NCBI GenBank assembly: GCA_031254035.1
Contig: JAIRVF010000070.1
Coordinates: 1 to 64,000 of the forward strand
Direction of reading: 5' to 3'
Source: Paenibacillus sp.
GTDB lineage: Bacteria > Bacillota > Bacilli > Paenibacillales > Paenibacillaceae
DNA: 64,000 bases
Positions 34,805 to 44,280 of this stretch are shown here, piece after piece. How positions within the stretch are numbered: the first letter of the stretch is position 1; each line of letters begins with the position of its first letter. A model generated the notes under the pieces. That model was not told the DNA's origin. It saw nothing but the letters and a program-made list of their open reading frames with translations, and did not search any database. The position numbers and the translations under genes are program-made.

Positions 34805-34854
34805 CAAAAAACAACCCCTCTTCAATTTCGCCAGAAATGTTAAAGGGGTTGTTT
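34805..34854 (-). terminator. Bidirectional intrinsic terminator
   Basis: AAACAACCCCT and AGGGGTTGTTT form an 11-bp stem; T6 follows on the minus strand. Serves the EAL gene and possibly the membrane protein gene. Confidence 0.75.
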
Positions 34855-34898
34855 GCCTTACAACTTTTTTCTTTAAAACTATATGTACTTCGTTTATG

Positions 34899-35939
34899 CT
34901 ACACTGCCCGAATTTGCATATGACAAGGAGGCTGTTCCGCAGGTTTGCCAAACAAATACCCCTGTGCCAAATGAATGCCGGAATTTCGGCAAAATTCGAA
35001 CTCTTCTCTCCGTTCAATGCCTTCCGCAAGTACTTGCCCGTCGAACTTTGCTGCTCTGTCTAGGATGTTCAGAATTTTGTCCTTTTTGTCGGCATCCTGA
35101 TCACAATGGTCAATCAGGCTCCGGTCTATTTTGACATAATCGGGTTTCAACAGCGACATGACCTCCATCGTCGAGTAACCTGATCCAACATCATCCAGCG
35201 CCACTTTCATCCCATGGTCGCGGTAGGCCTTAAAAATGTATAAAAGATGATCCATATTGTCGATTTGTTCCGTCTCCACCACTTCGAATACAAAATCCTC
35301 AGGGTCCAAATGTAATCGCTCAATGGTTTTGAAAGTATGGCTCAAGCAGCATTCCGGATCGTACATGGAAGAAGGAAGGAAGTTAATAAAACGTTTTATG
35401 CCGCGCGGCAACCAATCGGCACTGGTTTCGATCGCCGAAATGCGGGCAGCTCTGTCCAAAAAGGAATGTATCCCGGTCTCCCTTGCTACCTCAAACAAAT
35501 GGTATGGTTGAAACATGATGCCCCCTGGTGCAGGACGAAGTAAAAACTCAAAGCCGATAATGTTTTCCGATGAGTCTACAATGGGCTGCATGTGGCTGGC
35601 GAAATTCGCCTGCCTTATAATTTCCACGACGTCGAAATGATCCAATCGAGCCTTCATCTGCGATAATGAAATCCATGGACTGTTCCTGTTATTTCGACCA
35701 AGTCCCGTAATGGAGATTGTCGTCGCCTTTACAACTTCTGCCGGAAGCATGTCTAGGCTTTGCACCAGATCAAGGAGTTCGCCTTGCGAGCCGTAATATA
35801 CCGCAGTTTCCTCCCTGCTTGATTCTGACGCCAGTCTCTTCTCATGGATCACTGCAGATATCAGATCATGTTTGGGCTTGAACCGGACCCTCCCTTGATC
35901 CTCTAAAGGTTGTATGGGCGCACATCCACTGCAGATCAT
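34899..35939 (-). CDS. EAL-domain c-di-GMP phosphodiesterase-like protein
   Basis: 346 residues, no membrane helix. The N-terminus has MICSGCAPIQ, a Cys pair that may bind metal; residues about 100-346 form the EAL domain. The signature is GFEFLLR, so the motif is EFL rather than EAL; DDVGSGYS, KIDRSLI, AEGIER and LAQGYLFGKP are present, so most metal and catalytic residues remain. Family members hydrolyse cyclic di-GMP to pGpG. Start at 35939 is set by GGGGG about 7 nt upstream. A GGDEF/HD-GYP protein is encoded 17 kb away in the window. Confidence 0.85.
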   Translation of the reverse strand: MICSGCAPIQPLEDQGRVRFKPKHDLISAVIHEKRLASESSREETAVYYGSQGELLDLVQSLDMLPAEVVKATTISITGLGRNNRNSPWISLSQMKARLDHFDVVEIIRQANFASHMQPIVDSSENIIGFEFLLRPAPGGIMFQPYHLFEVARETGIHSFLDRAARISAIETSADWLPRGIKRFINFLPSSMYDPECCLSHTFKTIERLHLDPEDFVFEVVETEQIDNMDHLLYIFKAYRDHGMKVALDDVGSGYSTMEVMSLLKPDYVKIDRSLIDHCDQDADKKDKILNILDRAAKFDGQVLAEGIERREEFEFCRNSGIHLAQGYLFGKPAEQPPCHMQIRAV

Positions 35940-36014
35940 GTAGTTCCCCCTTGTCATATTTTGCCTAAAATTGTTGTTTTGATTATATCACGGCGTTTGC
36001 CATTTGTGTGTGAC

Positions 36015-36057
36015 AAAACAAGCCGACGGTTCATCTTGAACCCTCGGCTTGTTTGTT
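36015..36057 (-). terminator. Intrinsic terminator of the nucleotidase gene
   Basis: ACAAGCCGA and CGGTTCA pair with TGAACC and TCGGCTTGT; T-rich on the minus side. Confidence 0.65.
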
Positions 36058-36086
36058 GAGCAATATTTATCTACGTTACATTTGAC

Positions 36087-38411
36087 TTAAGGAATCATGA
36101 TTTGCTGGCCGATTTTGAGGCCGCGGACATTGGTGATTCCGTTTGCTTTTGCGATGTTCTCCCATGCGACACCGAACTCCAGTCCGATGCGGTAAAGGTT
36201 ATCTCCCTTTTTGATCACGTAAACCTTGCCGTTTGTCGACGGTTTAGCTTGCTGTGGCGCAGGCTTAGTTACAGGCTGGGTAGGCTTCACCACTTCAGCT
36301 GCCTCAGCTTTCGGCTCTTCCGGTCTGGCTGGAGTCATCTCCGTTGCAGGCTGGGTAGGCTTCATTTCCACTACCTCAGATTTCGATTCTTTCGTAGTGG
36401 TAGGCGAAGTCGTCTCCGTAGCAGGAGCTTCCACCTTAACGGACAGATCCAGGGAATACTTAGCAAATCCATCCCCGCCGTCCCCAACATACGCCATGTT
36501 GCTGCTCTTCGCTACCAAATCCTTGGCATCTGGCGAAGAAGTGAATGTTACATTTAGCTTCTTGTCAACGGGCGCAAAAGACCAGTTATTGTCCGCAGAA
36601 GGATTGATCGTTCCATGCTCGCGGATGTAATCGATGATCACCTGACGGTTTTCATCCGGGGCTGCCATAATGATGCGTTTCCCGTCCGGATTCGCCAGCT
36701 TGGAAGACGAAGCGCGATAGTTGTTTGTGGCTACGACAAATTTCTGCTTCGAATCGATCGGCTTGCCGTTATACTGCAGGTTTTTGATGCGGTTGGCATC
36801 GGCATTAACCAGATTGCCTTTCAGATCATATTTATTCGGCTGAGTAACATCGATTTGATAAGTCAACCCATCGATAACATCATAGTTGTATGTCGGGAAG
36901 TCGTTATTGATCAGCGGCTGCTCTGTTGTTTTGGAAGCATCGATCTGGTTGAATTGTCCTGCAGACCATTCGAGCCAGTTCTGCACTTCTTCGCCGGTTA
37001 CAACCACCGCGTGTACGGTATTCGGATACACATAAAGGTCGGAGACATTCTTGATTGCGATCGTTCCGGCCGGAATATTAGTATAATACGATGCGCCTGA
37101 GCGTCCGCCCGCTTTAAATGGAGCTCCTGCGGAGAGAACCGGAAGGTTTTCGTATTCCGTACCTTTCAGGTTTTTCTCTACATACCATTTTTGCGCATTG
37201 GTGACGATCTGGATAGAAGGGTCATCCTGCACAAGCGCGAAATAGCTGTTGATTGGAGCCGTGGTTTTACCTACAGGGCCGCGAACATATTCGATCGTTG
37301 CCTCATGTTCCGTTTTCACAGCATCGATAATTTTCTGGTCGGCATCAACCAGCGCTTTTTTATTGGCAACATCATAAATGGCGCGGGCTTCGGTTTTGGA
37401 GCTAATAACCTTCCATTTGCCGTCCGTCTTTTCTAGATCTAAATCGATAATACCCAGGTGGTCGCCCCAAAATCCGGGTTCTACGGATGGCACACCGTTA
37501 ATTGTTCCCTTGTCGAGGTCAACGCCTGTTTTGTCTTTGAACTCAGCGCTTGGGAATGTTTTATGCGCGTGTCCGAACATGATAGCATCAATGCCTTCTA
37601 CCTTGCTCAAATACAGGACGGAGTTTTCCATCAGGTCGGTCTGCGGAATATCTTCAAAGCCGGAGTGCGGAATCGCGACGATAATGTCGGCACCCTCTTT
37701 TTTCATTTGCGGAATGAATTTCTTGGCGGTTTGGACCATGTCTTTGGCGATTACTTTGCCAACCAGATTCGCACTGTCCCACTGCATAATTTGAGGAGGG
37801 GCAAAAGCAATAACGCCAACCTTGACGGTTTGCTCCTGTCCGTTCTCATCAATCACTTTCTTGTTCAGGATCGTATAAGGGGTAAAGTAGTTCACATCAT
37901 TGCTTTCGTCTTTATCTCCGTCATCTTTGTAAATATTAGCGTTAACGATCGGGAAGTTAGCTCCCTTTTCGGCCAGTTTCAGAAAATCGAGCCCGTAGTT
38001 GAATTCATGGTTTCCTACACCGCCCGCATCATAATTCATCAAACCCATGGCCTTGTATACAGGGTGGATTTCGCCCGACTTCAGCGGGTTTACTTTGGCC
38101 TTATAATCTCCAAGCGGGTTGCCCTGAAGGAGATCGCCGTTATCAAACAGCAGGTTGTTTTGGGCTTCTTTACGTGCCGCGTTGATCAAACTGGCTGTTT
38201 TGGCAAATCCGTATTGATCCGTAGGCTTGTCCGAATAGTAATCGTAATTGACCATATTTACATGCAGATCAGTTGTTTCCATCAAACGGAGCTTTACCTT
38301 GGAGCTTGATGCGCTTCCATCGGCATAAGCCGCAAACGGAAATGCCAGGACGTTAATGGCAACGGCTGCTGCGGTGATGGTTTTTGCTACTTTTTTACGG
38401 GACTTCGACAT
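36087..38411 (-). CDS. cpdB: Secreted 2',3'-cyclic-nucleotide 2'-phosphodiesterase/3'-nucleotidase with LysM
   Basis: 774 residues. Signal peptide (AVAINVLAFPFAAYADG); metallophosphatase domain with METTDLHVN, NGDLLQGNPLGD, GVGNHEFNYG, VAIPHSGFE and MFGHAHKTFP; C-terminal nucleotidase domain with the substrate-binding region YTNIPAGTIAIKNVSDLYVYPN; a Pro/Thr/Glu linker with two similar segments (TQPATEMTPARPEEPK, TQPVTKPAPQQ); and a LysM module (YVIKKGDNLYRIGLEFGV) at the end. It would scavenge phosphate and nucleosides from RNA breakdown products while held on peptidoglycan. Gene symbol by family; some Bacillus homologs are named yfkN. Confidence 0.88.
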   Translation of the reverse strand: MSKSRKKVAKTITAAAVAINVLAFPFAAYADGSASSSKVKLRLMETTDLHVNMVNYDYYSDKPTDQYGFAKTASLINAARKEAQNNLLFDNGDLLQGNPLGDYKAKVNPLKSGEIHPVYKAMGLMNYDAGGVGNHEFNYGLDFLKLAEKGANFPIVNANIYKDDGDKDESNDVNYFTPYTILNKKVIDENGQEQTVKVGVIAFAPPQIMQWDSANLVGKVIAKDMVQTAKKFIPQMKKEGADIIVAIPHSGFEDIPQTDLMENSVLYLSKVEGIDAIMFGHAHKTFPSAEFKDKTGVDLDKGTINGVPSVEPGFWGDHLGIIDLDLEKTDGKWKVISSKTEARAIYDVANKKALVDADQKIIDAVKTEHEATIEYVRGPVGKTTAPINSYFALVQDDPSIQIVTNAQKWYVEKNLKGTEYENLPVLSAGAPFKAGGRSGASYYTNIPAGTIAIKNVSDLYVYPNTVHAVVVTGEEVQNWLEWSAGQFNQIDASKTTEQPLINNDFPTYNYDVIDGLTYQIDVTQPNKYDLKGNLVNADANRIKNLQYNGKPIDSKQKFVVATNNYRASSSKLANPDGKRIIMAAPDENRQVIIDYIREHGTINPSADNNWSFAPVDKKLNVTFTSSPDAKDLVAKSSNMAYVGDGGDGFAKYSLDLSVKVEAPATETTSPTTTKESKSEVVEMKPTQPATEMTPARPEEPKAEAAEVVKPTQPVTKPAPQQAKPSTNGKVYVIKKGDNLYRIGLEFGVAWENIAKANGITNVRGLKIGQQIMIP

Positions 38412-38559
38412 TTTACCCCTCCTAAAATATACACCTGATAAGTCAAGTATGCGGACCCTTTGTGACCGCTTTCAAAACAATCACTGATTTCATCTATTTG
38501 GGGTCCAGTAGTAGTTTATAACCATTTTGAACCAAAATAAAGACAAATACATCCATTTA

Positions 38560-38591
38560 TAAAAAAATAATACCTGGGACCCTGTCCCAGG
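38560..38591 (-). terminator. Intrinsic terminator of the ger operon
   Basis: CCTGGGAC and GTCCCAGG form an 8-bp stem with a 3-nt loop; TATTATTTTTTT follows on the minus strand. Confidence 0.75.
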
Positions 38592-38630
38592 ATTAGTCAT
38601 GACGCGAAGGCCATCGCCCACCAAACAAAC

Positions 38631-39779
38631 TTACCTCATTTTGGATATACCGCCGCTGATCAGATTCACCTTAATGTCAATGTGTTCAATACTGCTAGAA
38701 TCAAGCGGGATTTTCCCCTTGGTGCTCAGCTTACTCCAAGCATCAGGCATACTGCGGCGGAATATGGCCGATAACCCATATAAATCAATGTCCTTATCCA
38801 AGCCTTTCATGTAGGTCCCCATGATTTGATCTTTAATCTCTTTTGCCGCCTGCAATTCAAATTTCCTCTTATGAAGACTTGTGTTCAATTGGGGAAGAGT
38901 TGCCTGCATAGACACTTTAATGTCGAAGGCAGGTTTGCCTCGTCTCAGCTTTGGATGTATGGACGATTTTACTTTGTTCATGACCATCATGGCTTTTATG
39001 GTTTTTCCCTCTTTGAGTTCTAATGGAGTTCTTTTTGTGTCTTTTTCCAGCCACCGAAGCCCCAAAATATCTTTAACCGTAAGGCATCCTTGAAATTTCT
39101 GATTTTCCAGTAAGCAAACTCCGGATACGCCGAGATTGGGATTAGGCTTTTTATTTTCGGTCCAGCCATGTTTAATTTCAAGATAAGGTAATAGCACCGT
39201 TTCGCCCTTCTCTTTCCATTTCCATATAAACTTATACAAGTACATCGGAGCGATAACTGAGCTTTGTTCATACGTTTTCGTGGGATTGTTAAGCTGCGAG
39301 TAAATCACCGATAAATCGGCGATCGCTTGAGTATTGAGTGCTTTGTCCATAGGTTCCTTGGTAGCCATCGCCCAAACAGTATAGCGAAATTCATAATAAC
39401 GGTCCCAAACATCTAAAACCTCTCTGACAAGACCTTGCTTTAGGGCTCTTTCACTGAAGACGATCGTTTTCACATTACTCCAGACTATCCTTTGCGGGCT
39501 TGAAGCATACATATTGAATAACGCGGAATCGAACGATTCCCCTTGAGCCTTACCAAGGAATGTCTTCTGTGGCTGTGACGTTCCCGACTCCTTCTTCGCA
39601 ACGCCGCTAAAATTCACCATCTGGATATAAACAACCACTTGATCTTTCACATAATCTATTCCAATTGTATTCGCGTAAATCATATGCTCGATTTCCCTTG
39701 ATCCCCAGCAACCCGCAAGCAGCATGGAGAGCAGCATAGTAACAAGGAAGCATCGGAACCATTTCATCGTCGCTCTCAT
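38631..39779 (-). CDS. gerC: Spore germination lipoprotein, Ger(x)C family
   Basis: 382 residues. Signal with lipobox LLAGCWGSREIEHM, the W-G-x-R-E-I-E start being highly characteristic of GerC subunits; then AIGIDY-like TIGIDYVKDQVVVYIQMVNF and a C-terminal domain ending with short helices. It sits on the outer face of the spore inner membrane with the A and B subunits. Start overlaps the gerA stop by 4 nt. Last gene of the operon. Confidence 0.9.
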   Translation of the reverse strand: MRATMKWFRCFLVTMLLSMLLAGCWGSREIEHMIYANTIGIDYVKDQVVVYIQMVNFSGVAKKESGTSQPQKTFLGKAQGESFDSALFNMYASSPQRIVWSNVKTIVFSERALKQGLVREVLDVWDRYYEFRYTVWAMATKEPMDKALNTQAIADLSVIYSQLNNPTKTYEQSSVIAPMYLYKFIWKWKEKGETVLLPYLEIKHGWTENKKPNPNLGVSGVCLLENQKFQGCLTVKDILGLRWLEKDTKRTPLELKEGKTIKAMMVMNKVKSSIHPKLRRGKPAFDIKVSMQATLPQLNTSLHKRKFELQAAKEIKDQIMGTYMKGLDKDIDLYGLSAIFRRSMPDAWSKLSTKGKIPLDSSSIEHIDIKVNLISGGISKMR

Positions 39780-41215
39780 CCCTTATTTCCTGTATCATCA
39801 GTGGCTTTCTTCCTTCCCCACGGCATTCGAAAAAGCACCTTATACATTTGTTTGAATTGCGACGGGGCTATAGGGGCCATATAATACGTGCCGAAAGAAC
39901 GCAAATTGACTAAATATAGAACGAGCCCCAGCATGCTCATTAAAGTTCCGAACAATCCCAAGATCCCGCTGATCAGGAGTACAACAATTCGTACCAAGCT
40001 TACAACGCTCACCAATGGCTGATTAACTAAGGTAAAAGTCGAAAGCACGGAAATTGCTATCACTACAATGGTACCTGGACCCGCAATGCCTGCACTGATG
40101 GCGGCTTGGCCAATAATTAATCCTCCTACCACCGATAAGGTCTGGCCGTAAGCAGAGGGCAATCTCATGCCTGCTTCCCGGAAGATCTCAAACAAAATCA
40201 GCATTACAGCCGCCTCCAGGGGGGCTGGAAGAGGCACCCCTTGTCTCGAATTCACTAAGGTTGCAAGCAACGCAAAGGGGATTTGATCCTGATGAAACGT
40301 ATTGAGCGCGATCCAAAAACCAGGCAAAAATAGGGAGAGCATGACTCCGAATACTCTTAACAATCTTGTAAAGGCAACAAAGATATTCGCCTGATCCGCA
40401 TCTTCCGAAGTATTCAATAAAAAGCTGAAACTTACGGGTGCAATAATTGCCGTCGGGGCGCCTCCCATCATGACCGCAAATTTGCCATGCAGCAGCGCAT
40501 TGACGGTATAGTCGGGTCTTCCGGTGTAGGACAGCAGCGGAAAAAGCGAGAAGCCCACCAGATTTTCATCAAGCTGCGTACTGCTCACAAGTCCCTCTAT
40601 TTGAATGCTGGACAACTTCGTTTGAATTTCATTCAGAACTTGAGGATTGATCATGTCCTTATGGTATAGTAGATAAACTTTTGTAGCCGTTTGGGAACCA
40701 ATCGTGAATTCCTCAACAACCAATAAATCGGTTTTGAGTCTTTTACGGATTAGACCAATGTTTGTAAAAGGTTCCTCAACAAAGCCATCTCTGGGTCCCC
40801 TTATCGATACTTCCGTATTTGGTTCCTCGGGCTGACGTTTAGGCGGATCGGCCAATTTTATGGAATACAACTGGTTCGAAGGTGCAAACGCCAACAGAAG
40901 ATCGCCCTCTAGAACCGTTTCCATTATTGATTTTTCGATCTCGGCTTTTGGCAGGGGAATCATATGAAGCGGAATCTTTTGCTGAAGGTCCATTTCATTC
41001 AACTCGAGAATTTCTTCCCGAATATTTTTTAGATCAGGGATGATGCATTGCTCTACTTTATTCACATCACACAGCCCCTGGCAATACACCAAATGGACAG
41101 CCTGCTCAGGCTTCGCCAATGAGATCTTTACTGTTTTCACATCCGCACTTGAACCGAATAAACGCGAAATCACTTCCTCAAATGGCCCTGATTCCTTCTG
41201 GTTATGATTCTTCAC
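39776..41215 (-). CDS. gerA: Spore germination receptor A subunit
   Basis: 479 residues from a GTG at 41215 that overlaps the gerB stop by 4 nt, with AAAGGGG upstream. The N-terminal soluble domain (KTVKISLAKPEQAVHLVYCQGL, then RIRG-like SIRGPRDGFVEEPFTNIGLIRKRLKT) and the C-terminal membrane domain with five helices (RQGVPLPAPLEAAVMLILFEIFREAG) match GerAA-type proteins, which act as nutrient-gated ion channels with the B subunit. Confidence 0.9.
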   Translation of the reverse strand: MKNHNQKESGPFEEVISRLFGSSADVKTVKISLAKPEQAVHLVYCQGLCDVNKVEQCIIPDLKNIREEILELNEMDLQQKIPLHMIPLPKAEIEKSIMETVLEGDLLLAFAPSNQLYSIKLADPPKRQPEEPNTEVSIRGPRDGFVEEPFTNIGLIRKRLKTDLLVVEEFTIGSQTATKVYLLYHKDMINPQVLNEIQTKLSSIQIEGLVSSTQLDENLVGFSLFPLLSYTGRPDYTVNALLHGKFAVMMGGAPTAIIAPVSFSFLLNTSEDADQANIFVAFTRLLRVFGVMLSLFLPGFWIALNTFHQDQIPFALLATLVNSRQGVPLPAPLEAAVMLILFEIFREAGMRLPSAYGQTLSVVGGLIIGQAAISAGIAGPGTIVVIAISVLSTFTLVNQPLVSVVSLVRIVVLLISGILGLFGTLMSMLGLVLYLVNLRSFGTYYMAPIAPSQFKQMYKVLFRMPWGRKKATDDTGNKG

Positions 41216-42294
41216 GCGACTTTCCCCTTTCGGTGAGCCAAGCTGATCAGACCCACAATAATTACAGAAAAAATCAGGACCCCCCATAAAGAATAAGGAA
41301 GTATATAAGAAGACAGCATGTTCAGAAAAAAGAGATCGCTAAAAGGAATGACCGTAAACGTTGTAATGACTGCAAAAATGCATCCAAGCACCCATATCTT
41401 TGCTTTCTTACTCTGAATTTGGAAAATATCGAGGATAAGGAACTTGGTAAGGGAAATTCTCAAAAAAGCACCGCTAAACCATTGGTAAACACTAAAAAAG
41501 TCCAGATGCTCAACGTATCGGCCAATCGTCAGCAATCTCCATTCCTCATATGCGGGAAATCTGAGTTTACTGGCTTCATCCGGACCAAATTCGATAATGG
41601 CGCCAATCGTTGGGCCTACGGTAAGCACCACAAGCGGCAGGATCGCAATCATAAATGACCGATACGACAGGCGGGACCTGATGTGATGCTGCATAAAGAA
41701 AATCATGAACACTTCAACAAAACCAGCTCCCACATATAAGGCTCCGCCCCACACCGGCTGCATGCCATGCTCAAGCATCGGTTTTAATAAGGTATAATCC
41801 TTATGAGGCGTATTGGACACTGCGACAAAAAATCCCAATACAGTCACAAAAGGCAGCAGGATCCCAGCCGTATTTGCCAATGATTGAATACCCAGAAAAG
41901 CATTTAGAGCAGTGATGAGAAGAAATGTTAAAGTAAAAATGATAATGGGCGTCTCCGGAGAGAATGTGAGATGAATCCAATATACGGTATCTCTGGTTGT
42001 AACCGCGCATAGAACAAACAAATAGAGACCCGCGAAAACGGCCAGCGTACGGCCCACGATGGGATGGTAAGCTTTGGCCAGCCATGCGAATAGATGCTGC
42101 TTGTTGATTTTGGTGATGCCGATATGCAGGATAACAATCCATACCAGTGCACATGCGCATGCCAAAAGCACCGATATCCAGGCGTCTCGATTTGCTGCAT
42201 CCAGCATGATAGGAATGATGATCACATGATTTAGAAGACCCGTACTCAGCATAAGGACCATGATACATTGAATATACGTAATGGAAGTTTTCAT
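41212..42294 (-). CDS. gerB: Spore germination receptor B subunit (APC-type permease fold)
   Basis: 360 residues with ten helices, starting MKTSITYIQCIMVLML. The ATG at 42294 has GGAGG 9 nt upstream; an ATG three codons earlier overlaps that site. GerB proteins bind the germinant, often an amino acid, in an APC-transporter fold. The B-A-C order is one of the known arrangements. A forespore-specific promoter is expected but was not identified. Confidence 0.88.
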   Translation of the reverse strand: MKTSITYIQCIMVLMLSTGLLNHVIIIPIMLDAANRDAWISVLLACACALVWIVILHIGITKINKQHLFAWLAKAYHPIVGRTLAVFAGLYLFVLCAVTTRDTVYWIHLTFSPETPIIIFTLTFLLITALNAFLGIQSLANTAGILLPFVTVLGFFVAVSNTPHKDYTLLKPMLEHGMQPVWGGALYVGAGFVEVFMIFFMQHHIRSRLSYRSFMIAILPLVVLTVGPTIGAIIEFGPDEASKLRFPAYEEWRLLTIGRYVEHLDFFSVYQWFSGAFLRISLTKFLILDIFQIQSKKAKIWVLGCIFAVITTFTVIPFSDLFFLNMLSSYILPYSLWGVLIFSVIIVGLISLAHRKGKVA

Positions 42295-42395
42295 TTTCCT
42301 CATCCTCCTGCATAGATCGGCTTGCCTCCATCCTTATAATGGCATATTTGAGATGTTTTATTCTTCGTAGAAGTAGAGGATGGAATAGGAATGGA

Positions 42396-42424
42396 TTGAA
42401 TTCTTTCAAAGGTAAGGCTATAAT
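42396..42424 (+). promoter_or_regulatory. SigA-type promoter of the thiamin uptake operon
   Basis: TTGAAT and TATAAT are separated by 17 nt, about 30 nt before the TPP aptamer. Confidence 0.7.
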
Positions 42425-42451
42425 ACACATTGAAAACCCGTTAACTTCATA

Positions 42452-42545
42452 TGAATCCTGGGGTGCTGGAATTGGCCGGCTGAGATTGTATCCCTTTAAG
42501 ATACTGACCCTTAAACCTGATCTGGGTAATGCCAGCGTAGGAAAC
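42452..42545 (+). ncRNA. TPP riboswitch (THI box)
   Basis: The conserved segments occur in order: GGGGTGC, GGCTGAGA, ACCCTTAAACCTGATCTGG, GTAATGCCAGCG and AGGAA; TCCT and AGGA close the outer stem. Thiamin pyrophosphate binding would favour the terminator that follows and switch off the uptake genes. Confidence 0.93.
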
Positions 42546-42577
42546 GTATTTGTCATGGCTATTGCCATGCCCATCTT

Positions 42578-42613
42578 GCGCCCTAAGCGTCCCGAATGCG
42601 GGGCGCTTTTTTG
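42578..42613 (+). terminator. Riboswitch expression-platform terminator
   Basis: GCGCCC and GCGT pair with ATGC and GGGCGC, followed by T7. A preceding small hairpin, CATGGC-TATT-GCCATG (42554-42569), may take part in the switch. Confidence 0.85.
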
Positions 42614-42734
42614 TTGAATGATAGAATCATTAGGAGCAATTGCAGGTTATGATTCTGCCATTCTTCCCTCAGACAAGGATCAACGATTCTGCTACAAATG
42701 AAGGGGAGTAATTTGATAAGGAGAGAGAAAAGCA

Positions 42735-43778
42735 ATGAAATCAAAGAAAATCGGGCTGCTTCTGCTGACCCTCCTGCTCGTGTTGGTTGCCGGCTGCGGC
42801 AGCAAGACCACTGAAAATGGTACGGGTAAAACCTCTGGGGAGACATCCTCCACCGCAGGTGAAAAGGAGCCCAAAAAGCTTAAGGACGTGAAGGTTGTTC
42901 TAGATTGGTCGCCGAACACGAACCATACGGGACTGTACGTCGCCAAGGATAAGGGATATTACGAGGAGGAAGGCCTAAACGTAGAGATTGTGCAGCCGGG
43001 CTCCGGCGGTGCGGATGCCATGGTCGCATCGGGCAAAGTCCCTTTTGGCGTCAGCGTTCAGGAAAACGTAACTCAAGCGCGTACCCAAGATGTTCCGTTG
43101 ATATCGATTGCAGCGGTCATCCAGCATAATACTTCCGGTTTCGCCGCTCCTGTTGGCCGGAATATCAAAAAGCCGAAGGATTTTGAAGGCAAAACTTACG
43201 GCGGCTGGGGGTCCCCTGTAGAGCAGGCCGTAATCAGTTCGATTATGGGCACCGACAAGGCGGACGTGAACAAGGTCAAATTCGTTAGTATGGGCGAAGC
43301 CGATTATTTTACAGCGGTAAAACGCGACATCGATTTCGCTTGGATCTTTTACGCCTGGACCGGCATTGAAGCTGAGCTTCGCAAGGAGCCGCTTGATATG
43401 CTGTATGTCAAAGACTTCTCGGATAAGCTGGACTACTATACGCCGGTAATCGTAACTAACGAAAAGCAGATCCAGGACGACCCCGAGCTGGTCAAAGCTT
43501 TTATGCGCGCCACTTCCAAAGGTTATGAGTTTGCGATCAAGACTCCAGAGGATGCAGCCAATATTTTGCTCAAAGCTGTGCCTGAACTCGACAAAGATCT
43601 TGTAATCGCCAGCCAGAAATGGATCAGCCCGAAATACCAGGACGACGCTGCGCGTTGGGGTGAGCAGAAAGAGCAAGTATGGAAAGGATATTCCGATTGG
43701 ATGTACGAGCATAAGTTGCTCGATAAGCCGCTTGATGTTGAGAAGGCTTTTACTAATGACTTTTTGCCTAAAAGCTAG
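42735..43778 (+). CDS. thiY: Thiamin-precursor (formyl-aminopyrimidine type) binding lipoprotein
   Basis: 347 residues with lipobox VAGCGSKT and an NMT1/THI5-like fold: VVLDWSPNTNHTGLYVAKDKGYY, EIVQPGSGGADAMVASGKVPFGVS and the pocket segment GGWGSPVEQAV. ThiY proteins bind N-formyl-aminopyrimidines or HMP salvaged from thiamin breakdown. It is the first gene after the TPP riboswitch and precedes permease and ATPase genes, matching the Bacillus thiXYZ system. The exact ligand is inferred from family and riboswitch. Confidence 0.88.
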   Translation: MKSKKIGLLLLTLLLVLVAGCGSKTTENGTGKTSGETSSTAGEKEPKKLKDVKVVLDWSPNTNHTGLYVAKDKGYYEEEGLNVEIVQPGSGGADAMVASGKVPFGVSVQENVTQARTQDVPLISIAAVIQHNTSGFAAPVGRNIKKPKDFEGKTYGGWGSPVEQAVISSIMGTDKADVNKVKFVSMGEADYFTAVKRDIDFAWIFYAWTGIEAELRKEPLDMLYVKDFSDKLDYYTPVIVTNEKQIQDDPELVKAFMRATSKGYEFAIKTPEDAANILLKAVPELDKDLVIASQKWISPKYQDDAARWGEQKEQVWKGYSDWMYEHKLLDKPLDVEKAFTNDFLPKS

Positions 43779-43818
43779 ACCGCTGCGGTTACGGATCATT
43801 CTTCCAATCGCTGTTGCC

Positions 43819-43860
43819 TCCAAATTTCCTGATTATATTCCTTAACGGAAGAAATTTGGA
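43819..43860 (+). other. Hairpin between thiY and the next gene
   Basis: TCCAAATTTC and GAAATTTGGA form a perfect 10-bp stem with a 22-nt loop and no T run. It may protect the thiY message or tune downstream expression. Confidence 0.45.
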
Positions 43861-43986
43861 TGCAAAGGCGAACGCTATCGCTTCTCCAGAATGATTCCGT
43901 CCCCTCCGCTGCCTAACGTCTTATTCAAGCGCCTATTAGTCTGCGCCCTAAAGTATTTATAATAATTGAAAAGGAAGTGATCGGGT

Positions 43987-44280
43987 ATGGCTCATACTCT
44001 GCTTAGCATTCAAGTAATTCCAAAGACTCCGAACAACGAGGATTCCATTCCATATGTAGATCGTGCAATCGAAGTTATTCAGCAATCCGGCGTGAAATAC
44101 GAGGTTCATCCACTCGAAACGACGATGGAAGGCGAACTGGAAGAGCTGCTGGAGGTTGTGCGCCGTATGCACACAGCGCTGGTGGATGCCGGAAGCCCAA
44201 GTATCATCTCCCAGATCAAAATCGCTCATAATCCGAGCGGCATCAGCATGGAGCGGCTAACGGAGAAGTACCGTTCATGA
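43987..44280 (+). CDS. MTH1187/YkoF-type thiamine-binding protein
   Basis: 97 residues, MAHTLLSIQVIPKT and YEVHPLETTMEGELEELLEVV, the single-domain ferredoxin-like fold of the MTH1187 (DUF77) family, whose relative YkoF binds thiamin. Cytoplasmic. Its stop overlaps the permease start by 4 nt. Inside the TPP-riboswitch operon it likely binds thiamin or its pyrimidine part, as a sensor or buffer; the precise role is unknown. Confidence 0.83.
   Translation: MAHTLLSIQVIPKTPNNEDSIPYVDRAIEVIQQSGVKYEVHPLETTMEGELEELLEVVRRMHTALVDAGSPSIISQIKIAHNPSGISMERLTEKYRS

Noticed and set aside
37458..38309. Plus-strand frame of about 280 codons opposite the nucleotidase gene
   Set aside because: Antisense to conserved metallophosphatase motifs; an artefact of codon use.
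42975..43823. Minus-strand frame of about 280 codons opposite thiY
   Set aside because: Starts inside the thiY terminal region with no ribosome site; no domain.
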